A stretch of DNA of 7,163 nucleotides from an uncultured Collinsella sp. (GTDB taxonomy: Bacteria; Actinomycetota; Coriobacteriia; Coriobacteriales; Coriobacteriaceae), in assembly GCA_902478865.1 (NCBI GenBank), contig CABSNA010000068.1, forward strand, positions 1 to 7,163, given 5' to 3'. The notes under the pieces were generated by a model. The model was not told where the DNA came from, did not search any database, and saw only the letters and a list, made by a program, of their open reading frames with translations. Both the position numbers and the translations under genes were made by a program. Every line of letters begins with the position of its first letter. Position 1 is the first letter of the stretch. Shown here in pieces: positions 1-5,916 of this stretch.

Positions 1-579
1 CACCCCAATGCGGCGGTGGTCAATCTGGGCTGCGGGCTGGACAACACCGGCAGAACCTGCGACAACGGTAAATGCAAGATCTACAATCTGGACTTCCCGG
101 ATGTGATTGCCTTGCGGCAGCAGCTACTGCCCGCCGGGGATCGAGAACAAAATATCCCCTGCGATCTGAAAGACACCGCATGGTTTAGCAAAATCGATGC
201 CTCCGGCGGGGCGGTATTCTTTGCCTCCGGGGTGTTCTATTACTTTCTGACCCAGCAGGTCCGGGAACTGGTGCGGGGAATGGCAGACGCTTTCCCCGGC
301 GGTGTGCTGGTCTTTGATGCTGCCAATCGGACGGCAGTAAAGATGATCGCAAAAACATGGCTTAAGACTGCAAAAATCAAGGATGTGGGGGCATATTTTG
401 CGGTTTCGGATGCCGCCAGGGAAATCGGCGCGTGGGACAGCCGTCTGCAGGTCACAAGTCGCGGCTATATGCTGGGCTACAACGATTTGAGAGACCCTTC
501 TGTCAGCGGCTTTTTCCGGTTTCTCGCAAGGGTCGGTGACAACGGGATGAAAATGCAAATCGTGAAAATAAGATTTTGA
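1..579 (+). CDS. Class I SAM-dependent methyltransferase, 5'-truncated by window edge
   Basis: The reading frame is open from base 1, so the start lies outside the window; the GTG at 16 is internal and not the start. The visible part is 192 codons. It begins at the SAM-binding glycine-rich loop (VVNLGCGLD, about residues 6-14 of the visible part), followed by the acidic strand NLDFPDVI, where the aspartate would contact the cosubstrate ribose. This layout, and the ending in a short basic beta strand (IVKIRF), match the leucine carboxyl methyltransferase/TcmP-like O-methyltransferase family (COG3315 type), whose members are about 270 residues, so roughly the first 80 residues are missing. The protein should be cytosolic; its substrate cannot be told from sequence. 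Its base composition is lower in GC than that of the following genes and it ends in an AGA codon, both suggesting acquisition from another lineage. Fold assignment is firm, substrate unknown. Confidence 0.85.
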   Translation, partial: HPNAAVVNLGCGLDNTGRTCDNGKCKIYNLDFPDVIALRQQLLPAGDREQNIPCDLKDTAWFSKIDASGGAVFFASGVFYYFLTQQVRELVRGMADAFPGGVLVFDAANRTAVKMIAKTWLKTAKIKDVGAYFAVSDAAREIGAWDSRLQVTSRGYMLGYNDLRDPSVSGFFRFLARVGDNGMKMQIVKIRF

Positions 580-588
580 GAGGCGAAA

Positions 589-705
589 ACGAAGCGCATT
601 CACTTTGACGTCGAAGAAGACGGCTTTTACGGCGCATATTGGGCGTGCAAGGACACGCATACAGCAGCGGGCACGGATTCAATTGAAACCGTGCCCGCTA
701 TCTGA
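589..705 (+). pseudogene. Probable 5' remnant of a truncated gene (possible alpha/beta hydrolase, BAAT-type)
   Basis: Ten bases after the methyltransferase stop, a Shine-Dalgarno-like GAGAGG (578-583) precedes, at normal spacing, an ACG codon (589) where an ATG would be expected. The frame then reads KRIHFDVEEDGFYGAYWAC, which looks like a genuine protein N terminus. It resembles, from memory, the start of gut-bacterial acyl-CoA thioester hydrolase/BAAT C-terminal-type proteins, which would be several hundred residues long. Here the frame runs only 38 codons, and its second half is made of the hairpin sequence at 666-699 before a TGA at 703-705. The simplest reading is a gene that lost its start codon and almost all of its body at a recombination junction near 650-665. 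A functional small protein with an ACG start is possible but unlikely. The family resemblance is recall only. Confidence 0.45.
666..699. terminator. Strong hairpin between convergent genes, likely terminator of guaA and/or the left block
   Basis: An 11-bp perfect inverted repeat (AGCGGGCACGG / CCGTGCCCGCT) encloses a 12-base loop that is itself mostly a palindrome (TTCAATTGAA). It lies 35 bases beyond the guaA stop on the minus strand and downstream of the methyltransferase on the plus strand, so it can serve both. The plus-strand side is followed by an AT-rich stretch (TATATTATTTTA) without a clean T run; the minus-strand side has no T run. Stem strength is clear, termination is inferred. 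Confidence 0.55.
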
Positions 706-733
706 TGCTATATTATTTTATCGAACGTCTGTT

Positions 734-2332
734 CTATTCCCACTCGATCGTCGCGGGCGGCTTGGACGTGATGTCGTAGCACACGCGGTTGGCACCGGGG
801 ACCTCGGCAACGATGCGGCCCGAGATGCGGGCCAGCACGTCGTAGGGCAGCTTGGCCCAGTCGGCGGTCATGGCATCGCTGGACTCGACGGCACGCAGGA
901 TGATCGGGCGCTGGTAAGTGCGCTCGTCACCCATAACGCCGACGGACTTGATGTCGGGCAGGACCGCAAAGTACTGCCAGCAGCTGTGCTCGGAGTTGCG
1001 CTCGCCGGTCTGTTCAAACAGGCGCTGGTTGTAGGCGTCGAGCTCCTCGCGCACGATGGCGTCGGCGTTCTTGAGGATCTCGAGCTTCCCCTTGTCGACC
1101 GCACCAATGATGCGGATGGCAAGACCCGGGCCCGGGAAAGGCTGGCGAAACACGATATGGCCCGGCAGGCCCAGCGCCAGACCAAGTGCGCGGACCTCGT
1201 CCTTAAAGAAGTGGTCGAGCGGCTCAATAAGGTCGAAGTGCACGCCCTCGGGGAACGGGATCAGGTTGTGGTGGCTCTTGATAGTGGCCGTCTTGCCGCC
1301 CGTCTTGCGCGCGCCAGACTCGATGATGTCGGGGTAGATGGTGCCCTGAGCCAAGTACTTGACCGGCTTGCCGTCGCACTCGAGCTGCTGCGCCACGGCG
1401 AAGAACTCTTTCCAGAACTGCGTACCGATGATGCGGCGCTTCTCCTCGGGCTCGGTCACGCCGGCCAGAAGCTCGGCATAACGGTCCTCGGCGTGGACGT
1501 GGATAAAGTCGACGTCAAACTGCTTGGTGAAGACCTCCTCCACCTGCTCGGGCTCGCCCTTGCGCAAAAGGCCGTGGTTGATGAACACGCAGGTCATCTG
1601 CTTGCCCACGGCGCGGGCGCCCAGCGCAGCCACGACAGAGGAGTCGACGCCGCCGGACAGGGCCAGAATCACGCGGTCGTCGCCGACCTTCTCGCGGAAC
1701 TCGGCCGTCATGGTCTCGACCAGGTTGTCCATGCTCCAGTTGGGCTCCAGGCCGCAGATCTCAAACAGGAAGTTGCTCAGCAGCTGCTGACCGTACTCGG
1801 AGTGCTTGACCTCGGGGTGGAACTGCGTGGTGAAGATCTTGCGCTCGACGCACTCCATGGCGGCAACCGGGCACACGTCGGTGCTGGCGGTAACGGTAAA
1901 GCCCTCGGGCACCTCGGACACGGCGTCGCGGTGGCTCATCCACACGGTCTGCTCCATAGGCGTGGAGTTAAAGAGCTTGGCGCCGGCCGTACGCGTGATG
2001 GTGGCGCGGCCGTACTCGCCCACCTCGGAGTGGCCGACCTTGCCGCCGAGCGTCACGGCCGTGATCTGATGGCCGTAGCAAAAGCCCAGGACGGGAAGGC
2101 CCAGGTCAAAGATGGCGGGATCGATGGACGGAGCGTCCTCGGCATACACGGAGGCCGGGCCGCCAGAAAGGATGAGCGCAGAGGCGTTCATCTCGCGAAT
2201 CTCGTCGGCCGAGATGTCGCAGGGAACGATCTCGGAATACACGTTGAGGTCGCGGACACGACGGGCAATCAGCTGACCGTACTGCGCACCAAAGTCGAGT
2301 ACGAGGACCTTTGCGGAAGCCTTTTGATCCAT
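734..2332 (-). CDS. guaA: GMP synthase (glutamine-hydrolysing)
   Basis: Makes GMP from XMP, ATP and glutamine, the last step of de novo guanine nucleotide synthesis; cytosolic. The 532-residue product has both halves of the family. The N-terminal class I glutamine amidotransferase has the triad Cys85 (GFCYGHQ), His172 and Glu174 (QFHPEV). The ATP pyrophosphatase domain has the P-loop SGGVDSS at 226-232. The C-terminal XMP-binding and dimerisation domain ends in the canonical KPPATIEWE. Length is slightly above the usual 510-525 residues. I chose the ATG at 2332 because the protein then begins just before the conserved VLDFGAQYGQ strand and an AGAGGGGG ribosome binding site sits at 2338-2345. 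The frame stays open to an ATG at 2458, but that extension has no family counterpart. It stands alone on its strand, divergent from the asparaginase gene, with a hairpin beyond its stop. All key residues are present, so it should be active. Confidence 0.98.
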   Translation of the reverse strand: MDQKASAKVLVLDFGAQYGQLIARRVRDLNVYSEIVPCDISADEIREMNASALILSGGPASVYAEDAPSIDPAIFDLGLPVLGFCYGHQITAVTLGGKVGHSEVGEYGRATITRTAGAKLFNSTPMEQTVWMSHRDAVSEVPEGFTVTASTDVCPVAAMECVERKIFTTQFHPEVKHSEYGQQLLSNFLFEICGLEPNWSMDNLVETMTAEFREKVGDDRVILALSGGVDSSVVAALGARAVGKQMTCVFINHGLLRKGEPEQVEEVFTKQFDVDFIHVHAEDRYAELLAGVTEPEEKRRIIGTQFWKEFFAVAQQLECDGKPVKYLAQGTIYPDIIESGARKTGGKTATIKSHHNLIPFPEGVHFDLIEPLDHFFKDEVRALGLALGLPGHIVFRQPFPGPGLAIRIIGAVDKGKLEILKNADAIVREELDAYNQRLFEQTGERNSEHSCWQYFAVLPDIKSVGVMGDERTYQRPIILRAVESSDAMTADWAKLPYDVLARISGRIVAEVPGANRVCYDITSKPPATIEWE

Positions 2333-2600
2333 GGTTTCCCCCTCTTGTTGGCGGGGAGCCGGTGCCCACCCGCGTGAATGAACGAAAATAACTTTCATAG
2401 TGTACACGTTATATGGGGTTTCTCGTCCCTCGCAGCCATCAGCGCACGGCAAACGCACGACCTGGGCCCTTATTTGACGGCAATTGAAGTGTTACTAAAC
2501 GTTACAGATGATGTATTACGTTTGAACATTGGACGCCCTGTGCCACAATACTGCCGAACGACTCCGCCTCTGCGGCGGCAAATACGATAGGAATACCAGC
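2333..2600. promoter_or_regulatory. Divergent promoter region between guaA and the asparaginase gene
   Basis: The 268 bases hold no gene. The part nearer the asparaginase gene (about 2470-2530) is markedly AT-rich for this genome and contains TTGACG (2474-2479), TTGAAG (2484-2489) and TATTAC (2514-2519), but no pair has ideal spacing, so the plus-strand promoter is not pinned down. On the minus strand a TACACT -10-like box (2399-2404) would start a guaA transcript with a leader of about 60 bases. That leader contains an imperfect GC-rich hairpin (about 2349-2374) just before the ribosome binding site. I see no purine riboswitch core; the leader is too short for one. Confidence 0.4.
2338..2345 (-). 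promoter_or_regulatory. guaA ribosome binding site
   Basis: On the minus strand AGAGGGGG lies five bases before the ATG at 2332. It decides between this start and two in-frame upstream ATGs (2398 and 2458), neither needed by the protein family. Confidence 0.75.
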
Positions 2601-3614
2601 ATGAAGCGCATCCTTCTCATCGCCACGGGCGGCACCATCGCATCGACCGAGGACGGCAATGGCCTCTCCCCCGCCCTGACCGGTGAGGAACTCGCCCAGA
2701 GCGTCCCCGAGATCTCGGGCCTCTGCGAGCTCGACGTGGTGCAGCCCATGAACATCGACAGCACCAATATGCGCCCCAGTGACTGGATGCGTATCCGCGA
2801 CGTCATCGTCGAGGGTTATGCCGACCACGACGGCTTCGTGATTCTGCACGGCACCGACACCATGAGCTACACCGCGGCGGCGCTTTCCTACCTGATTCAG
2901 GACAGCCCCAAGCCCATCGTACTCACCGGCTCGCAAAAGCCCATGGGCAATCCCTTTACCGACGCCAAGCTCAACCTGTACCAGAGCCTGCTTTATGCGC
3001 TCGACGAGCACTCGCACGACGTCTCAATCGTGTTTGGCGGCGTAGCCATTGCCGGCACGCGCGCCCGCAAACAGCGCACCATGAGCTTTAACGCGTTCAT
3101 TAGCGTCAACTATCCGCCTATCGCCTATATCCGCAACGACCGCATCGTGCGCAACGGGCTTCACGGCACGCATCAGGGCGAAAACCCGGTGCGTTTCTAC
3201 GACAGCATCGACCCGCGCGTATTTGTCCTTAAGCTAACGCCTGGCGTGAACCCGGGTATCCTGGACGCCCTTGCCGACAGCTACGATGCTGTAATCCTGG
3301 AGACCTTTGGCATTGGCGGTATCCCCGAGTTTGGCGAGTCGGGCGAGTCGTTCCAAGAGGCGATTTTCCGCTGGGTCGATTCGGGCCGCACCGTCGTTAT
3401 GACCACGCAGGTCCCCGAAGAGGGCCTTGACCTGGGTGTTTATGAGGTCGGCCGTGCCTACGCCGATCATCCGGGCATTTTGCGCGGCGACGACATGACC
3501 ACCGAGACGCTCGTGGCCAAGACCATGTGGGCGCTCGGCCAGTCACGCGATGCCGCCGAGATCCAGCGCCTGTTCTACAGCCAAGTCAACCACGACCGCA
3601 TCCCGATGGCGTAA
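2601..3614 (+). CDS. ansA: L-asparaginase (bacterial type I/II family)
   Basis: Hydrolyses L-asparagine to aspartate and ammonia. The 337-residue product has the family's two active-site signatures: the nucleophile loop TGGTIAS, with Thr12, and HGTDTM, with Thr85-Asp86. The substrate-binding serine is in IDST (Ser54), and Lys157 in RARKQRT aligns with the catalytic lysine, six residues before the FNAF segment. Length is typical of the cytosolic enzymes and there is no signal peptide, which favours an AnsA-like cytoplasmic form over a secreted AnsB; the symbol is therefore tentative. The ATG at 2601 is chosen over an upstream TTG at 2529 because it gives the standard MKRILLIATGGT start and has AGGA at 2589-2592, eight bases away. 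It is a single-gene unit ending 22 bases before the convergent regulator gene, with no clear terminator between them. Some glutaminase activity cannot be excluded. Confidence 0.94.
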   Translation: MKRILLIATGGTIASTEDGNGLSPALTGEELAQSVPEISGLCELDVVQPMNIDSTNMRPSDWMRIRDVIVEGYADHDGFVILHGTDTMSYTAAALSYLIQDSPKPIVLTGSQKPMGNPFTDAKLNLYQSLLYALDEHSHDVSIVFGGVAIAGTRARKQRTMSFNAFISVNYPPIAYIRNDRIVRNGLHGTHQGENPVRFYDSIDPRVFVLKLTPGVNPGILDALADSYDAVILETFGIGGIPEFGESGESFQEAIFRWVDSGRTVVMTTQVPEEGLDLGVYEVGRAYADHPGILRGDDMTTETLVAKTMWALGQSRDAAEIQRLFYSQVNHDRIPMA

Positions 3615-3636
3615 TTCAGTTATCGACGGGTATCCC

Positions 3637-3855
3637 CTATTCGATCCCCTCGAGAAGCTCTGACACCGTCATGCCGAGTGCGGGCGCGATCTTAAATAGA
3701 ACCTTGAGCGTGAAATTTGCCGTCCCATCTTCGATTCGGTCGAGGTAGGGTCGGCTGATTCCTGTCGCCACACAAAAATCAACCTTGGAGATACCAAGGT
3801 CCCTGCGTGTCTCTTCGACCCGCCTGCCAAGAATCTGTTTCGCACGTTCGTCCAT
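3637..3855 (-). CDS. XRE-family helix-turn-helix regulator, 72 residues
   Basis: A small one-domain DNA-binding protein of the Cro/C1 (HTH_3) type. Residues 22-31 (ISKVDFCVAT) form the positioning helix and 32-43 (GISRPYLDRIED) the recognition helix; the domain closes with the usual FKIAPALGMTVSELLEG helices. There is no extra domain for ligand binding or catalysis, so it probably acts as a dimer repressor or as an antitoxin-like autoregulator. The ATG at 3855 is the only start that leaves the domain intact; an in-frame TAA lies about 48 bases upstream and no good Shine-Dalgarno is seen (GGCTGC only), so it may be poorly translated. It is divergent from the unknown gene at 3932, with a perfect 26-bp palindrome between them that is the obvious target. 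The opposing asparaginase gene ends 22 bases from its stop. Confidence 0.9.
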   Translation of the reverse strand: MDERAKQILGRRVEETRRDLGISKVDFCVATGISRPYLDRIEDGTANFTLKVLFKIAPALGMTVSELLEGIE

Positions 3856-3865
3856 GCAGCCGAGT

Positions 3866-3895
3866 TTGAAATGGAGCTGAACAAAAACGTAAACT
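3866..3895 (+). promoter_or_regulatory. Candidate promoter of the unknown gene at 3932
   Basis: TTGAAA (3866-3871) and TAAACT (3890-3895) are 18 bases apart, and a TATAGT hexamer at 3895-3900 is an alternative -10. Either -10 lies within the palindrome, so regulator bound there would block the promoter. Boxes are read by eye. Confidence 0.4.
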
Positions 3896-3909
3896 ATAGT
3901 TTACGTTTT
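3884..3909. promoter_or_regulatory. Perfect 26-bp palindrome, probable operator of the XRE regulator
   Basis: The bases AAAACGTAAACTA and their exact reverse complement TAGTTTACGTTTT meet at the centre (3896/3897) with no spacer and no mismatch. The inner GTAAACTATAGTTTAC is of the size and form bound by dimers of small XRE regulators. Because of the symmetry, TATAGT reads as a -10-like hexamer on both strands (3895-3900 on plus, 3893-3898 on minus), so one site could switch both divergent genes. The palindrome is directly seen; binding by the neighbour's product is inferred. Confidence 0.8.
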
Positions 3910-3931
3910 GCCGAATACACAGGAGTTTTCT

Positions 3932-4321
3932 ATGTCGGGTTCTTCGGTCCGCATGTACCGAGCCATGCTTCGCACAAACAGCGCACCGCCCAAGCTCGTC
4001 GTCGTTGAAGCCGAATGCCTTTCGCCCGATGAGCGCACAGCATTTGCATTGCTATCAAGTCGCGTCGCCGCCGTTCTGGTCCCTTGCCCGGCGCAAGGTG
4101 AACTTGCCATCCAATGCCAAACGCACAGCTGCCCGCTCAATCAGGCTGCCGTAATCGCAACCAGCCAACGCGGCCTGCCGCTCCTTCTAGAAGCCGGCAT
4201 CGCACTCGCCCTTCGTGGCGCCGGATACGAAAACGAGACCGCCGCCGACATGGTCTTTAAACCACGATCGAGCGGCGGCCTCGCAGCAGCCATTGAATAT
4301 ATGTGCAGACTCGTTGCCTAA
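3932..4321 (+). CDS. Unrecognised 129-residue protein, divergent partner of the XRE regulator
   Basis: I do not recognise this family. The ATG at 3932 is preceded by a good AGGAG (3921-3925) six bases away; a TTG at 3908 lies inside the operator and is not credible. The predicted order is a basic N-terminal stretch (residues 1-16), strand KLVVVEAE (21-28), helix SPDERTAFALLSSR (31-44), strand AAVLVPC (46-52), strand ELAIQC (57-62), strand AAVIAT, helix LPLLLEAGIALALRG (82-96) and a C-terminal helix (115-127). It is thus a small alpha/beta protein, with no signal peptide or convincing membrane segment. Five cysteines (29, 52, 62, 67, 125) include a C-x4-C pair at 62/67 but no standard metal motif. 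Its position across the shared palindrome makes it the likely target of the XRE protein. A toxin, an accessory regulator or a metabolic sensor are all possible, and nothing visible decides. It ends nine bases from the convergent gene at 4331. Confidence 0.75.
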   Translation: MSGSSVRMYRAMLRTNSAPPKLVVVEAECLSPDERTAFALLSSRVAAVLVPCPAQGELAIQCQTHSCPLNQAAVIATSQRGLPLLLEAGIALALRGAGYENETAADMVFKPRSSGGLAAAIEYMCRLVA

Positions 4322-4330
4322 AAGGACAAG

Positions 4331-4714
4331 CTAGAAACCAAGGCCAAAGCCCGTTCCGGTAATCGCCGAGTACATAAAGTAAACGTTAACCACGTTGAGG
4401 AACACACCCGTGATGCAACCGTTGCGCAGGTAGCGCTCGCACACGATGCGCGCCATGGCGGCGGAGTCATCATTGTTTTTAGCCTGGCGTCCCGCCGTAA
4501 AGTACGTCGCCACGCTCAGCAGCAGGTTGAGCACCGGCAGTGCCAGCAACTCGTAGCTCTTGCCCCAGCGCGTCGCCTCGCCGGCGGCATTAAACTTTGT
4601 TGCCACCTCGGGACCAATGTTAGGGATAACACACGCTGCGACCACCAGCGGAATCACCGCAAGCACGAGCAGCACAATACCCATATAGCCGGCTTTTTTG
4701 CCATATTTAAACAT
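4331..4714 (-). CDS. DUF1648-type small integral membrane protein
   Basis: The 127-residue product has three hydrophobic segments (about residues 10-30, 55-73 and 98-119). After the first comes the hallmark of DUF1648/SdpI-like proteins: a proline-led PEVATKFNAAGEATRWGKS stretch (35-53), matching the family pattern in which a short loop reads roughly 'P...HFN..G...RWG.K'. Members of this family are often linked to peptide-antibiotic immunity or osmotic functions, but most are uncharacterised, and this copy lacks the longer C-terminal region of full SdpI. It lies 11 bases after ychF on the same strand, and its AAGGA ribosome binding site overlaps the ychF stop codon, so the two are almost surely co-transcribed and probably translationally coupled. 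The start at 4714 follows from that site. No terminator is evident after its TAG, which faces the gene ending at 4321. Fold class is fairly sure, role unknown. Confidence 0.82.
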   Translation of the reverse strand: MFKYGKKAGYMGIVLLVLAVIPLVVAACVIPNIGPEVATKFNAAGEATRWGKSYELLALPVLNLLLSVATYFTAGRQAKNNDDSAAMARIVCERYLRNGCITGVFLNVVNVYFMYSAITGTGFGLGF

Positions 4715-4722
4715 ATGCGTCG

Positions 4723-4725
4723 TCC

Positions 4726-4727
<2 letters not shown>
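4723..4727 (-). promoter_or_regulatory. Ribosome binding site of the DUF1648 gene, overlapping the ychF stop
   Basis: AAGGA on the minus strand shares bases with the ychF TAA (4726-4728) and is eight bases from the ATG at 4714, an arrangement typical of coupled translation. Confidence 0.7.
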
Positions 4728-5802
<1,075 letters not shown>

Positions 5803-5807
5803 GACAG

Positions 5808-5813
5808 CTCCTT
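5808..5813 (-). promoter_or_regulatory. ychF ribosome binding site
   Basis: Perfect AAGGAG on the minus strand, five bases before the GTG at 5802; it supports this GTG over ATG codons further upstream (5824-5838 and 5889). Confidence 0.75.
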
Positions 5814-5839
5814 TTGGTACAAGCATTTCAAACTGCATA

Positions 5840-5869
5840 AGTATAGCGCCGCCGCGGCATCTGGGCGAA
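5840..5869 (-). promoter_or_regulatory. Candidate ychF promoter
   Basis: On the minus strand TATACT (5840-5845), a close match to the -10 consensus, is preceded at 18 bases by a weak -35, TTCGCC (5864-5869). A start near 5833 would give a leader of about 30 bases. The -35 lies inside the hairpin at 5848-5887. Confidence 0.45.
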
Positions 5870-5887
5870 CCCGGACGCCACGGCGGC
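5848..5887 (-). terminator. Nested hairpin between the iron-sulfur gene and ychF, possible terminator
   Basis: On the minus strand GCCGCCGTGG pairs with CCGCGGCGGC (10 bp, one G-U wobble). Within the 20-base loop, GGG-TTCG-CCC can form an inner stem. It begins 29 bases after the stop of the iron-sulfur gene. No T run follows (the next bases are GCTATACTTATG), so intrinsic termination would be weak; the structure overlaps the candidate ychF promoter. Confidence 0.4.
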
Positions 5888-5916
5888 ACGAATGAAGCAG
5901 AGATAAGGGTCGCTGA

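Noticed and set aside
2349..2374. GC-rich imperfect hairpin in the guaA leader as a purine riboswitch or attenuator
   Set aside because: It has a mismatch and a wobble pair, the leader is too short for a guanine aptamer, and no aptamer core bases are visible.
605..2377. A 590-codon open frame on the plus strand opposite guaA
   Set aside because: It lies antisense to an intact GuaA with all catalytic residues; its Leu/Val/Gly/His-rich, low-complexity translation is the usual shadow of a GC-rich gene.
2333..2458. N-terminal extension of GuaA from ATG at 2398 or 2458
   Set aside because: The extra residues match nothing in the family, the strong ribosome binding site is at 2338-2345, and the candidate -10 box at 2399-2404 would place transcription start downstream of both ATGs.
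2516..2523. TTACGTTT upstream of the asparaginase gene, identical to part of the 3884-3909 palindrome
   Set aside because: Only eight bases, with no matching opposite half-site at the right spacing; expected by chance in an AT-rich promoter region.
5803..5889. YchF start at ATG 5889
   Set aside because: Would add 29 residues absent from the family and spans the candidate promoter; GTG at 5802 has a perfect AAGGAG.
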